Part shown: positions 23,538-33,288 of the stretch, one piece after another | Layout: each line of letters opens with the position of its first letter | Position numbering within the stretch: the stretch's first letter is position 1 | Made by a program: the position numbers and the translations under genes | DNA from: Candidatus Thioglobus autotrophicus | GTDB taxonomy: Bacteria; Pseudomonadota; Gammaproteobacteria; PS1; Pseudothioglobaceae | Length of the DNA stretch: 64,000 nt | Reading direction: 5' to 3' | Assembly (NCBI RefSeq): GCF_001293165.1 | Contig: NZ_CP010552.1 | Location: 1,426,001-1,490,000, forward strand | The notes under the pieces: model-generated | The model's database searches: none | What the model was told of the DNA's origin: nothing | What the model saw: only the letters and a program-made list of their open reading frames with translations

Positions 23538-24380
23538 CTAAACAGAAGACTCTTCTAAAGTTAATTTAAGCTTTTGCATGGCTTTGTTTTCAAGTTGGCG
23601 AACTCTTTCTGCAGAAACACCGTACTTGTCTGCTAGAGTATGTAGGGTTGTTTTTTCTTCTTTCAAGTATCTAGATTGTAAAATATCCAAACTTCTTTCA
23701 TCTAGTGAAGAAAGCGCTTTGTAAAGTTGCTGTTGTTGGTTTTTTTGAGAGTCGTCAATTAATAATAACTGCTCTGGCGTTTGTGTATTTTCGCCTGTAA
23801 GGTATTGCTCTGGCGCATGCGAATCTTCATCGTCAGAATTTTCAAAAGCGACATCGTTAAACTGCAAGCGCGATTCCATTTCTAATACATCTTTACGTCT
23901 AACACCTAAGTCTTGGGCGATCTGATCAGCTTGATCGCTATTAAGAGACTGGTATATTTTTGACTTGGCTTGCTTTAATTTGAAAAACAATTTGCGTTGG
24001 GCTTTGGTGGTAGCCACTTTGACAATTTTCCAATTTTTGAAAATGAACTCATGAATTTCGGCGCGAATCCAGTACACTGCAAACGAGGCTAAGCGTACGT
24101 TTTTATGTGGATTAAAGCGCTTAACAGCTTTCATTAAACCGATCGTACCTTCTTGTATTAGGTCTGCTTGCTCAAGTCCATAACCTTTATAGCCATGTGC
24201 AATAAAAGCCACAAAACGCATATGTGACAACACTAATTGCCTTGCAGCGCCCAAATCGTGATTTTCGTATAGTTTAATAGCCAACTCGTGTTCTTGCTCG
24301 GGCGTGAGTATGGGCGGGTATTTTTGAACACCTAAAGCACTGGTGGTGTTAGATATTGGTAGGGCGAACTCTGAACTCAT
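23538..24380 (-). CDS. rpoH: RNA polymerase sigma-32 factor
   Basis: The 280-residue product has sigma-70 regions 2 to 4: QADLIQEGTIGLMKAVKRFNP (region 2, about 70-90), the RpoH-typical segment with QRKLFFKLK near 128-136, and the C-terminal helix-turn-helix (TLADKYGVSAERVRQLENKAM, near 250-270). Lack of region 1.1 and the size fit RpoH (E. coli 284). It directs transcription of chaperone and protease genes. Unusually, it lies directly upstream of groES-groEL and 37 bases downstream of gmk, not beside ftsX as in E. coli, so it may be cotranscribed with its own main targets. Confidence 0.93.
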   Translation of the reverse strand: MSSEFALPISNTTSALGVQKYPPILTPEQEHELAIKLYENHDLGAARQLVLSHMRFVAFIAHGYKGYGLEQADLIQEGTIGLMKAVKRFNPHKNVRLASFAVYWIRAEIHEFIFKNWKIVKVATTKAQRKLFFKLKQAKSKIYQSLNSDQADQIAQDLGVRRKDVLEMESRLQFNDVAFENSDDEDSHAPEQYLTGENTQTPEQLLLIDDSQKNQQQQLYKALSSLDERSLDILQSRYLKEEKTTLHTLADKYGVSAERVRQLENKAMQKLKLTLEESSV

Positions 24381-24417
24381 TACAAAAGTTAATATAATTA
24401 AGGATTAATATTATAGG

Positions 24418-25023
24418 TTAAATCAATGAGTTAAGCAAGGATTGATGGCTTAATACTTGCTGAGAGAGTTGTAGTCGTTGGGCGTGAATTATTTGGGATA
24501 AATCCTCTAAAGCCACTTCAAAATCATCATTAATCACCAGGTAGTCAAATTCATTGTAATGCTGCATTTCACTCACTGCATCTTGCATGCGTCTATCAAC
24601 AATCGTTTTGTCATCCTGGCCTCGATCGGTTAAGCGCTCGCGTAGGGCCGCTTCAGAAGGTGGCAAAATAAAAATACCAATTGCATCATCGAAAGTTGCT
24701 TTGACTTGTCTTGCACCTTGCCAATCGATTTCTAAAATTACATCCGTGCCTGAATCTAACAAATCTTTGACGGTTTGCTTGGCACTGCCATAATAATTAT
24801 CAAATACTTGAGCAGACTCAATAAAGCCATCATCTTGGTTGATTTGATCAAATTCTTGTTGAGAAACGAAAAAATAATTTTTACCGTGTTCTTCACCAGG
24901 GCGAGCAGTACGTGTTGTATGAGAAACAGAGACGCATAAATTTTCAGTTTTTTCAATCAGTGCTTTGACTAAAGAAGTTTTTCCACAGCCTGAAGGTGCA
25001 GCAACAATAAATAAATTAGCCAT
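24418..25023 (-). CDS. gmk: Guanylate kinase
   Basis: The 201-residue product has the P-loop APSGCGKTSLVKAL at 8-21, the GMP-binding SHTTRTARPGEEHGKNYFF segment, and the DVILEIDWQGARQV motif near 94-107. It phosphorylates GMP to GDP with ATP, supplying GTP and, in many bacteria, the substrate for ppGpp turnover. Its start overlaps the end of yggX (TAATG). rpoZ and spoT, its neighbours in E. coli, are absent here. Confidence 0.96.
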   Translation of the reverse strand: MANLFIVAAPSGCGKTSLVKALIEKTENLCVSVSHTTRTARPGEEHGKNYFFVSQQEFDQINQDDGFIESAQVFDNYYGSAKQTVKDLLDSGTDVILEIDWQGARQVKATFDDAIGIFILPPSEAALRERLTDRGQDDKTIVDRRMQDAVSEMQHYNEFDYLVINDDFEVALEDLSQIIHAQRLQLSQQVLSHQSLLNSLI

Positions 25024-25292
25024 TACGTCTCAGGGGTGTAGCCTTGTACATCGTCAGCACCTTCTTCGGAAAAGAAAAATTTATCCATCTGTTCTTTGAG
25101 ATATTTTTGCGCATTAGGATCCATCATGCTTAAATTATTCTCATTAATCACCATGGTTTGGTGCTCAAGCCATTGCTGCCAGCCTTGCTTTGACACATTA
25201 GCTAAAATTCTTTGCCCTAGTTCACCTGGATAAGGTGCGCGATCTAGCGCTTCAAGTTCTTGATTGAGTTTGACACAATGTACGGTATTCAT
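25023..25292 (-). CDS. yggX: Probable Fe(2+)-trafficking protein
   Basis: The 89-residue product matches YggX: V-H-C-V-K-L near the start with the conserved Cys6, YPGELGQRI, the WQQWLEHQTMVINENNLSMMD core and the C-terminal QGYTPE. YggX protects iron-sulfur enzymes and helps iron handling under oxidative stress. ATG 25290-25292 is chosen because it fits the family start and overlaps the murJ stop by four bases (ATGA); the longer frame upstream would overlap murJ deeply. In E. coli yggX follows mutY, which is not here. Confidence 0.94.
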   Translation of the reverse strand: MNTVHCVKLNQELEALDRAPYPGELGQRILANVSKQGWQQWLEHQTMVINENNLSMMDPNAQKYLKEQMDKFFFSEEGADDVQGYTPET

Positions 25293-26818
25293 AATTTTTT
25301 CATCCTGACGCCTAATATTCTTAGACTTAAAAAATAAACGAACGCTGATAAGCAAACAGTTGTAATAAGCGCCGTTACTCTAGAAAATGCATCTGCATCA
25401 ATATAGGCACCCAATGTTTGATCAAAGTTCAAAATAAAGAGCACCATTATAAAGCTTGCCATTAAAACTTTAAAAAGCATTTTGACTAATTCTTGAGAAA
25501 AAGTAAAAATTGATTGTTTTTTTAAATAATAATACAAAATTGCGCCATTGATCAGGGCAGAAATAGAGGTGGCAATTGCCAGGCCAACATGATCAAAATA
25601 ATAGCCAAGAATAGCATTTAAAAATACATTGGAAAGCATGGCCACAACACCAGCTTTAACAGGCGTTGTAGTGTCACCTCTAGCGAGAAAAACTGGCGCC
25701 AAAACCTTAACCATAATAAAAGCCATTAAGCCCGATCCATAGGCCATCAAGCTTAAAGAAGATTGGTGTGCAGCAAATACACTAAATTTATCATATTGAA
25801 ATAGAGTAATCATCAAAGACTCTGCCAGCAGAACTAATCCTGCGCAAGCGGGCAGACCCAAAATTAGACCAATTTTCAAAGCATAATCAATAGTTCGAGT
25901 AAATTTCTGAGTGTCTTTGTTGGCATAGTGCTTGCTAAGCTTGGCTAGTGCAACAGTTGCTAGGGCGATGCCAATAAGTGCTAAAGGGAGTTCTAACAAT
26001 CGATCAGAATAATACAACCAAGAAACACTACCACTTATCAGCATTGAGGCAATCATGGTATCAATTAGCAAGTTGATTTGAGAGACAGATACCCCAAATA
26101 AAGCCGGTAACATGCGTTTTTTAAGTTTTTTAACGGCCTGATGATCGCCTTTGGCAAGTTTGGGTAATTTTTGAATTTTAATCAGAAAAGGAATTTGAAA
26201 CAGGAGTTGTAATACGCCACCAATTAGTACACCCCAGGCCAATGCCATAATCGGCTCGGCTAAGTATTGTGACAAGTAAACACTTGATAAGATCATCGAG
26301 ACATTGAGCAGTACTGGGGTAAAGGCAGGCACAGCAAATTGGTCATAGGTGTTGAGAATACTGCCTGAAAAAGCCGTTAGAGAAATCAGCAATAGATAGG
26401 GAAAGGTAATGCGAAGCATATCTGATGCAAGATTAAATTTAGTCAGGTCTGACTCAAAGTAAAAACCCCAGGCAAACATAAAGATAATCACTGGCGCTGC
26501 GATAACAGCCACTAGGGTAATAATGATTAAAACCTTTAGAAATTTTGTACCAATATGGTTAATGATATTTTGAACTTCTGCTTGCGTTTCATTGGCTTTT
26601 GCTTCAGCCAAGATAGGAATAAAAGCTTGAGAAAAGGCGCCTTCACCAAAGAGTCTTCTTAAGAAATTAGGAATACGAAAAGCCACCAAAAAAGCATCGG
26701 TTAGCCCATTGGCACCAAAATATTTAGCAATAAAAAAATCGCGTATAAGACCTAAAATACGCGACAAAAAAGTCATGCCAGTGACGATACTGCTTGACTT
26801 TAAAAAAGATTTATCCAT
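25289..26818 (-). CDS. murJ: Lipid II flippase
   Basis: The 509-residue membrane protein has about 14 hydrophobic segments and the MurJ start (SSIVTGMTFLSRILGLIRD) with the conserved Arg residues of the central cavity, then RIPNFLRRLFGEGAFSQAFIP. MurJ moves lipid II across the inner membrane for peptidoglycan synthesis. It follows lpxA by 17 bases in the leftward envelope run and overlaps yggX. Gene length is normal (E. coli 511). Confidence 0.96.
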   Translation of the reverse strand: MDKSFLKSSSIVTGMTFLSRILGLIRDFFIAKYFGANGLTDAFLVAFRIPNFLRRLFGEGAFSQAFIPILAEAKANETQAEVQNIINHIGTKFLKVLIIITLVAVIAAPVIIFMFAWGFYFESDLTKFNLASDMLRITFPYLLLISLTAFSGSILNTYDQFAVPAFTPVLLNVSMILSSVYLSQYLAEPIMALAWGVLIGGVLQLLFQIPFLIKIQKLPKLAKGDHQAVKKLKKRMLPALFGVSVSQINLLIDTMIASMLISGSVSWLYYSDRLLELPLALIGIALATVALAKLSKHYANKDTQKFTRTIDYALKIGLILGLPACAGLVLLAESLMITLFQYDKFSVFAAHQSSLSLMAYGSGLMAFIMVKVLAPVFLARGDTTTPVKAGVVAMLSNVFLNAILGYYFDHVGLAIATSISALINGAILYYYLKKQSIFTFSQELVKMLFKVLMASFIMVLFILNFDQTLGAYIDADAFSRVTALITTVCLSAFVYFLSLRILGVRMKKL

Positions 26819-26835
26819 TAATAGCAGGAATAGAT

Positions 26836-27633
26836 TTATTCCTCGACAGGGCCACGCATAATACCCACTTTTGAGCCTCGAATACAGTTTACAAACTGCA
26901 TAACTTCAGGGCTGTCAGATTCTGATTCTTCTAACTCTTTGAGCATTTGATCCAGTAATCGACCTGTTGACTCTCGATAAACCACTTTAAAAGCGCGCTT
27001 AATAGAGGCAATTGAGCTAGATGAAAACCCGCGACGACGCATACCTTCAGCATTAATACTACGCACTCGAGTTTGAGTGCCTGAAGCCACCATATAGGCC
27101 GGGATGTCTTTATTAACATGACAACCCATGCCGATATAAGTATGAATGCCAATCATGCAGAATTGCTTAACCAGCGTAAAGCCACCCAAAATTGCCCAAT
27201 CATGAACCCTAACGTGACCTGCTAGCGAGGCATTGTTAGACATAATAACATGGTCGCCAATCTGGCAATCATGAGCAATATGAACATAGGCCATCAGCAT
27301 ATTATTGGAGCCAACTCGGGTCAGTGATTTTTCTTTTTCAGTACCACGATTGATTGTGCAAAATTCACGAATTAAATTTTCATCACCAATGACAAGATTA
27401 GATTCTTGTCCTTCTTCATAGGTAATATCTTGAGGGTCGCCACCAATGGAGGCAAAAGAGTAAATGTGATTATTTTTACCAATTTTGGTAGGGCCTTGAA
27501 TAACGGCGTGAGACTCGACAATAGTACCAGCACCAATCTCTACATTAGCACCAATAACGGCATAAGCGCAAATTTCTGCATCTTTATGAACTTTCGCACT
27601 TGGATCTATAATTGCACTTGGATCTATAGCCAC
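26836..27633 (-). CDS. lpxA: UDP-N-acetylglucosamine acyltransferase
   Basis: The 265-residue product has left-handed beta-helix hexapeptide repeats (residues 1-185) with the catalytic His in MLMAYVHIAHDCQIGDH near residue 125, and a helical C-terminal domain. It transfers 3-hydroxyacyl from ACP to UDP-GlcNAc, the first step of lipid A synthesis. It follows fabZ by 26 bases. lpxB, which normally comes next, is missing; murJ takes its place. Confidence 0.96.
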   Translation of the reverse strand: MAIDPSAIIDPSAKVHKDAEICAYAVIGANVEIGAGTIVESHAVIQGPTKIGKNNHIYSFASIGGDPQDITYEEGQESNLVIGDENLIREFCTINRGTEKEKSLTRVGSNNMLMAYVHIAHDCQIGDHVIMSNNASLAGHVRVHDWAILGGFTLVKQFCMIGIHTYIGMGCHVNKDIPAYMVASGTQTRVRSINAEGMRRRGFSSSSIASIKRAFKVVYRESTGRLLDQMLKELEESESDSPEVMQFVNCIRGSKVGIMRGPVEE

Positions 27634-27659
27634 AGGATTCTCCTCAAGAATTTTGTTTG

Positions 27660-28103
27660 TTAATCAGCTGCCTTTTGCGTACACATGAGTTCAGCGGTTG
27701 TCACAACCTTACCATCAACAGTTGCCTGACATTTAAACTTCCATATACCACGCTTAACAGTTAGCACTTCCACCTCTAGACGCAGTTGATCTCCAGGCTC
27801 AACCATACGCTTAAAGCGTACTTTGTCGATACCCACTAACATATAAATTTGACCATCAATCGGCTTGCCAACTTCTGATTTAAAGGCCAAAATTCCTGTT
27901 GCCTGGGCTAATGCTTCAACAATCATCACACCCGGCATAATAGGTTGAGAAGGGAAGTGGCCTGTAAATTGTGGCTCATTGAAAGTAACATTTTTCAGTG
28001 CAACCAGTGATTTTCCCACTTCAATCTCAAGCACTCGATCAATTAGTAAAAATGGATAGCGATGGGGTAGGTAGTTTTTAACATCTTGAATATTCATTTC
28101 CAT
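27660..28103 (-). CDS. fabZ: 3-hydroxyacyl-[acyl-carrier-protein] dehydratase
   Basis: The 147-residue hot-dog protein has the start [14 protein letters not shown] with the catalytic His, and [22 protein letters not shown], containing the catalytic Glu on the long helix. It dehydrates 3-hydroxyacyl-ACP and shares that substrate with LpxA and LpxD, whose genes flank it. It starts two bases after lpxD ends. Length and motifs are normal. Confidence 0.96.
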   Translation of the reverse strand: MEMNIQDVKNYLPHRYPFLLIDRVLEIEVGKSLVALKNVTFNEPQFTGHFPSQPIMPGVMIVEALAQATGILAFKSEVGKPIDGQIYMLVGIDKVRFKRMVEPGDQLRLEVEVLTVKRGIWKFKCQATVDGKVVTTAELMCTQKAAD

Positions 28104-28105
28104 AA

Positions 28106-29104
28106 TTATTTTCCTTTTAAATGGGTAAGCTTGATATTTAAATATTGAGTGATTTTATCAAGTTTTGTTAACCAAACACCAACAATCTGCCATTTTTTAT
28201 GAGGCATTAGTGGCATAATTCCTGTGTACACGCCAGATATTGTGATATTTTTATCAACCGTACTTTTGGCATTCACAACGACATCGTCACAAATATTCAG
28301 ATGGCCAACAACACCAACCATGCCGCCAATCATACAGCGTTTTCCAATGCGCGTACTGCCAGCGATACCTGTACAAGCCGCAATTGCTGTATCCTCGCCA
28401 ATGGTTACATTGTGAGCAATATGCACTAAGTTATCGAGTCGCACACCCCGATTAATGTATGTATTTTCCAAAGTGCCACGATCAATTGCAGTATTGGCGC
28501 CAATATTTACATCATCTCCAATCACGACATTGCCAAGATGTGCAATTGAATGCCAGCGTTTATACTTATCTCTAGCATTGCCAAAGCCTTCTGAGCCGAT
28601 CACAGCGCCAGATTCGACAACGACATTGTTACCAATAATAGTGCCTTGAAGAATGCTAATATTTGAGCCGATTGTGCAATTAGCGCCAATTGTTGTGTTG
28701 TCTTCAATAACCGTATTAGCGCCAATCGTTGTATCAGTACCAATACTTACTTGTTTTCCAATGCAGCAGTTTGGTGCTACGGTGGCGTTATTTGTATTGG
28801 CACTGGCGTGAATGCCATTAGTGTGTGTGACTTTATGTTTGAATAAATGAGTTATTTGCGCAAAAGCCAAATATACATCGTCAACAATAAGAGCGTTAGT
28901 GTTGCAAAATTTTTGCAAGGATTTGCTAATAATAACCGCACTTGCCTGGGTGCTTGATAATTGTTCTCGATATTTTTCACTGACCACGTAGCTGAGTTGG
29001 TCAGATTTTGCACAATCAATACTGGCCAGACTGGTTATTTTTAGCTCGCCATCGCCAACTAATTCAGCATTAACAAGTTTGGCAATCTCCCCTAGTGTAT
29101 GCAT
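28106..29104 (-). CDS. lpxD: UDP-3-O-acylglucosamine N-acyltransferase
   Basis: The 332-residue product has an N-terminal uridine-binding domain (1-100), a hexapeptide-repeat beta-helix (about 105-310) with [17 protein letters not shown] carrying the catalytic His near 237, and a short C-terminal helix. It adds the second 3-hydroxyacyl chain in lipid A synthesis. It follows bamA by 20 bases; skp, which in E. coli lies between bamA and lpxD, is absent. Confidence 0.96.
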   Translation of the reverse strand: MHTLGEIAKLVNAELVGDGELKITSLASIDCAKSDQLSYVVSEKYREQLSSTQASAVIISKSLQKFCNTNALIVDDVYLAFAQITHLFKHKVTHTNGIHASANTNNATVAPNCCIGKQVSIGTDTTIGANTVIEDNTTIGANCTIGSNISILQGTIIGNNVVVESGAVIGSEGFGNARDKYKRWHSIAHLGNVVIGDDVNIGANTAIDRGTLENTYINRGVRLDNLVHIAHNVTIGEDTAIAACTGIAGSTRIGKRCMIGGMVGVVGHLNICDDVVVNAKSTVDKNITISGVYTGIMPLMPHKKWQIVGVWLTKLDKITQYLNIKLTHLKGK

Positions 29105-29124
29105 ATTATCCTAATACAGTATTT

Positions 29125-31422
29125 TTAAAAGCTGGTACCCAGTGTAAATTCAATGGTCTTAGTTTGGTCAGTAGATTTTTCAATTAATGGCTTGGCAGCG
29201 TAAATACCCAATGGCCCAACAGGTGTAAGCCATGAGAAAGCAACACCCGTTGACATACGCACTTCGTCAAGACTGACATTGGAGGCTTTTTCTTGAACTG
29301 CACCTGCATCAATAAAGGCACTCATGCGCATGTTTTTACTGTCATTGATAAACTTCATTGGCGAGATAACCGAAGTACCTGCCAAAAGTGATAACTCACC
29401 ACCTTTAGCAATTGTAGTTCCCGTATATGTGGCACCTAAAGAGTTAAAATCAAAGCCTCTTACTGAGGATGAGCCACCTCCATAGTAGCGCTTAAAGAAA
29501 GGTAGTTCTTTATCACCATAGCCTTGTGCCAAACCTAAGCTACCATTTACTTTCCAAGTTAAATCATTACCAAGTGGATAATAACTCTTGTGAGAAGCAT
29601 CAAGTTTGTAATATTGGAAATCTGCAATTGGTAAGGTTAGGTCAAAACTTAAGTTATTTTTACTACCTTCAGTTGGGTAGTTAAAATTATCCAGTGTGTT
29701 GTTTGACCAATTAAGATTGGTTTTAACTTCGGTTTTATCATTACTCGCACATTGTGTAGGCTCATAGGTGCTAAGCATAGTAGTGCCACAAGTAATATCA
29801 CGACTTGAAACTCTGACATCAGCGCCAATACGTGTTTCTTTGGTAATTGGAATGCCGTAACCTAGGCTAAAACCATTTTCATCAATTTTGTATGAAGCGA
29901 CATCAAGCGCTGTACCATCCAAAGATTTGGTAAAAATACCATAACTAATCGAATGACCATCTTCGGTAAAGTACGGATCAGAGAAATAAAAACTCATTTC
30001 TTGTACCGCTGTAGAGTTTGAAAAAGCCGCGTTAAGGGTGTTACCTGTCCCTAGGAAGTTATTCTCCTTAACACCCATATTAAATGAGGCGCCTGAGCTG
30101 TTTGAATGGGATAAGCCAATAGAAAAAGTACCGGTTTTAGTCTCTTCAACATTAAAGTGCAGGTTAATCTTATCATTAAATCCTGTTAGCTTTGATACCT
30201 CCATTTTTACATCAGAGAAATAACCTAAGCGCTTAATTTTTTTGATCGATTCGTCCAGCTCAGTATTGGAGTATAGGCCACCTTCATTAATGCCAATTTC
30301 ACGACGAATAACTTCATCTTGAGTTCGGGTGTTACCAACAATGGTGATACGATTAATATAGACTTTTTTATTAAGCGCAATGTTAATCTCTAGGTCGATC
30401 ACGTGAGACTCTGTATTTTCTTTAGTAATGGGATCAACTTTAGCGAAAGCATAGCCTTGATCGGCAAAAATGTCGGTAATCGCCTGGATGCTTTCAATTA
30501 CTTTTTTACGTTTAAACACGTCGTTGGTGTTAATGGTTAGCAACTCTTTTAGCTCTTTAATAGATTGATTGAGTAGGTCACCTGTAAAGCTGATAGTGCC
30601 GAGCTTATATTCAGCACCTTCACTAATTTGAATATCAATATCAATATTTTCTTTATTAGCTGATAGTTCGGTTGCAATTTTGATGACTTTAAAATCAAGA
30701 TAGCCTGCATTGATATAAAGGGACTTCATTGCTTCAATACCCGCATCTAGCGCTACTTTTGAGTAGTGATCTTTTTCAGTGAAATAATTCATAATGAGAA
30801 AATCAGCCTCGCCAATCTCAAATAAATCTAGCAGGTCATCTTCATCATGTACCTTGCCACCACTGATTTTCATGGTGTTGATTCTAGCCACTTCGCCTTC
30901 ATAAACATCCAGTTCGATACCAACACGATTTTGAGCGTCAGTCTCGATTTTTTTACTGATTTTAATGCCGTAATAACCTTTGGAAATATAAGAAGCTTCT
31001 AGTTGGTCAATAAGCTTATCGAGTTGACGTTTGTTAAAAATCTTTCCCTGGGAAAGATCCATATTTTTAAGAATTTGAGTTAATCTTTCTTCATCAATTA
31101 CTTTGTCTGAATAATTTAGAACATCAACATATTTAATATGCGGATTTTCTTGCAGGTTGATTTTTAAGATACTGTCTTGTTGTGAAACTTCAATATCTTT
31201 AAAGAAATTGGTTTTGTATAAATCTCGAATAATTTGACCAGAAACTTGATTGTTGTAGTCGTCACCCGTTTCAACAGGTAAGTAGCTCAAAACGGTTCCT
31301 CTAGAGATGGAGTTTAAGCCAAGTATTTCAATGCTTTTAATGGGTTCAGCAAGTGCAATAGAAGAACTAACAATACTAGTAGAGACTAATAATTTGAGTA
31401 ACGATTTTTTCATAGAATTCAT
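29125..31422 (-). CDS. bamA: Outer membrane protein assembly factor BamA
   Basis: The 765-residue product has a signal peptide, five POTRA domains (about 25-420) and a C-terminal 16-strand beta-barrel (about 425-765) with RYYGGGSSSVRGF, the conserved V-R-G-F loop-6 motif, and a terminal Phe (TLGTSF). BamA inserts beta-barrel proteins such as LptD, encoded elsewhere in this window. It lies four bases after rseP and leads into the LPS genes. Length is close to E. coli (810). Confidence 0.97.
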   Translation of the reverse strand: MNSMKKSLLKLLVSTSIVSSSIALAEPIKSIEILGLNSISRGTVLSYLPVETGDDYNNQVSGQIIRDLYKTNFFKDIEVSQQDSILKINLQENPHIKYVDVLNYSDKVIDEERLTQILKNMDLSQGKIFNKRQLDKLIDQLEASYISKGYYGIKISKKIETDAQNRVGIELDVYEGEVARINTMKISGGKVHDEDDLLDLFEIGEADFLIMNYFTEKDHYSKVALDAGIEAMKSLYINAGYLDFKVIKIATELSANKENIDIDIQISEGAEYKLGTISFTGDLLNQSIKELKELLTINTNDVFKRKKVIESIQAITDIFADQGYAFAKVDPITKENTESHVIDLEINIALNKKVYINRITIVGNTRTQDEVIRREIGINEGGLYSNTELDESIKKIKRLGYFSDVKMEVSKLTGFNDKINLHFNVEETKTGTFSIGLSHSNSSGASFNMGVKENNFLGTGNTLNAAFSNSTAVQEMSFYFSDPYFTEDGHSISYGIFTKSLDGTALDVASYKIDENGFSLGYGIPITKETRIGADVRVSSRDITCGTTMLSTYEPTQCASNDKTEVKTNLNWSNNTLDNFNYPTEGSKNNLSFDLTLPIADFQYYKLDASHKSYYPLGNDLTWKVNGSLGLAQGYGDKELPFFKRYYGGGSSSVRGFDFNSLGATYTGTTIAKGGELSLLAGTSVISPMKFINDSKNMRMSAFIDAGAVQEKASNVSLDEVRMSTGVAFSWLTPVGPLGIYAAKPLIEKSTDQTKTIEFTLGTSF

Positions 31423-31426
31423 AAGA

Positions 31427-32764
31427 TTATAATAAACGTATCAGGTCATTATACAGCGCAACAAACGTTAATGACAAAATAACAAACAGACCTAATTTAG
31501 CAAAAGTTTGCTGCACCCATTCACTCACAGGTGAGCCTTTGATAATTTCAACCACATAGAAGAACAAATGTCCGCCGTCAAGTAGAGGAATGGGTAGTAA
31601 ATTTAACAGGCCAAGGCCAATGCTAATAAGTGCTAAAAAAGATAAAAACGGCACTAAGCCAACTTCTGCACTTTTTCCTGCGTAGCTGGCAATGCTAACT
31701 GGACCACTAATTTGATCAATTGAAGCTTCTCCAATAATCATTTTTTTGATCATTTTTAGATTGAGTAGTGTCAATTGATAAACCTTTTCTCCTGCAGAGA
31801 CAAAGGCATCAATAGGCTGCTTCTTAATCAATACTTGCCAGTCTTTTAGGTGGTCTTTAGGTATCGCTACACTTACCCCGACCTTGGGTGTATCGCCTAC
31901 TAATTCTGGTATTAAGGTGAGCGTTAAAGTGGTATTGTTGCGCTTAATTAATAGCTTAATCGGCCTAATCGGCTTGGCTTGTATCTGCACAACAAACTCT
32001 TGCCAAGAGTTGATGACTTGGTCATCAACACTAAGCACTTTATCATTTGGCTGTAGGCCAGCTTTGCTAGCAGCAGAGCCAGGCATAACTGTTTCAATAG
32101 TGGCAGACAGCTTAGGCATGGCAAACTTAAACCCTAAATATTGGTCTAATCCTTGTTCAGGATTGGCTAAAAAATCACCGGTTAAATTAAGAGTGGTTGT
32201 TTTAAGATTTGCATGTTTAGAGCGCACTTGAAGTGTTAAAGGTTGAGCTTCATCTGCTTGAATAAACTGATTAGAAAACTCACTGATACTTGGTGTGGGA
32301 TTGTTATTAATACTAAGTAATTCATCACCAGCTTGTAAGCCTGCTTGTGCAAAAAATCCTGATTTTGTAACTGAGTCAACTACCGGTTTAATGCCGTTAA
32401 CACCAATAATAAAGATAACAGCATAAAGAATAATGGCCAACATGAAATTAGAAATTGGACCTGCCGCCACAATGGCAAAACGCTTATAGACAGACTGCCT
32501 GTTAAAAGCTCGGTGTTTTTCTTTATCAGCAACCTGTGCTTCGCCTTCATCCAACATTTTGACGTAGCCGCCCAAAGGAATGGCGCACAGGGTAAATTCT
32601 GTTTCACCTCGTTTGAAAGATTTAATCACTTTTCCAAAACCAACAGAAAATCTTAAAATTTTGACATTGAATTTTTTGGCTACCCAGTAATGACCATATT
32701 CATGGATGGTAACCAAAATACCAATGGTTACAGCGAACGATAAAAGGGCGGTTAAAAAACCCAT
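31427..32764 (-). CDS. rseP: Site-2 protease RseP
   Basis: The 445-residue membrane protein has the S2P zinc motif HEYGHYW near residue 21, two PDZ domains (about 110-200 and 205-290) and the LLDGGHLFFY motif near residue 394 that supplies the third ligand. RseP cuts anti-sigma factor RseA after DegS and clears signal peptides. Being first of the bamA-lpx run it matches the gammaproteobacterial order, although dxr, cdsA and uppS, normally upstream, are missing here. Confidence 0.95.
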   Translation of the reverse strand: MGFLTALLSFAVTIGILVTIHEYGHYWVAKKFNVKILRFSVGFGKVIKSFKRGETEFTLCAIPLGGYVKMLDEGEAQVADKEKHRAFNRQSVYKRFAIVAAGPISNFMLAIILYAVIFIIGVNGIKPVVDSVTKSGFFAQAGLQAGDELLSINNNPTPSISEFSNQFIQADEAQPLTLQVRSKHANLKTTTLNLTGDFLANPEQGLDQYLGFKFAMPKLSATIETVMPGSAASKAGLQPNDKVLSVDDQVINSWQEFVVQIQAKPIRPIKLLIKRNNTTLTLTLIPELVGDTPKVGVSVAIPKDHLKDWQVLIKKQPIDAFVSAGEKVYQLTLLNLKMIKKMIIGEASIDQISGPVSIASYAGKSAEVGLVPFLSFLALISIGLGLLNLLPIPLLDGGHLFFYVVEIIKGSPVSEWVQQTFAKLGLFVILSLTFVALYNDLIRLL

Positions 32765-32769
32765 ATAAA

Positions 32770-33123
32770 TTACAGTTGTGAGTGCGCGTGCCCTGCATCT
32801 TTAAGGCGATTTAAGTAAGTTGCCCATAAAGATTTTTGATCAGTTGCGAGTTTATGTAAATGTGTCCATGAATAAATACCACTATCGTGTCCGTCACTAA
32901 AAAACAAGATGATTGCATAATTGCCAGTAGGCTCAATGCGCTCAATGGTGACATTTTCCTTGTCAAGTTGCAAGGTTTCCTGGCCAGGGCCGTGGCCAAC
33001 CACTTCTGCTGAAGGCGAATAAACTCTTAAAAATTCAGTGCTTAATGGATATTCAACACCATCAAAAGTCAGGGTTAAAAGATTCTTGTCTTTATTTAAA
33101 GTGATATTGCTTGGTGGCTGCAT
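32770..33123 (-). CDS. DUF971 (gamma-BBH-like N-terminal fold) protein
   Basis: I start at ATG 33121-33123, giving 117 residues beginning MQPPSNITL; a longer frame adds a basic, hydrophobic stretch not usual in the family. The pattern LTLTFDGVEYPLSTEFLRVYSPSAEV and ILFFSDGHDSGIYSWTHLH is that of DUF971, a small zinc-ribbon-like domain also found at the N-terminus of gamma-butyrobetaine hydroxylase; it has been linked to iron-sulfur or protein-interaction roles, unproven. It lies five bases upstream of rseP and so heads the long leftward envelope run. Confidence 0.85.
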   Translation of the reverse strand: MQPPSNITLNKDKNLLTLTFDGVEYPLSTEFLRVYSPSAEVVGHGPGQETLQLDKENVTIERIEPTGNYAIILFFSDGHDSGIYSWTHLHKLATDQKSLWATYLNRLKDAGHAHSQL

Positions 33124-33288
33124 GATTTTCCTTGTGGCTAAATATAGGCGATATTTTAGCAGAACTATCAATTTTATTAACCTTTAGCTTAAAAAGGCCT
33201 TTTGGTAGATTTTTAAATAAGCACGATCACACTGTTAATCATTTATATTTATACAAAAACCCCTTAATAAGTGGATAAAATAAAACCT

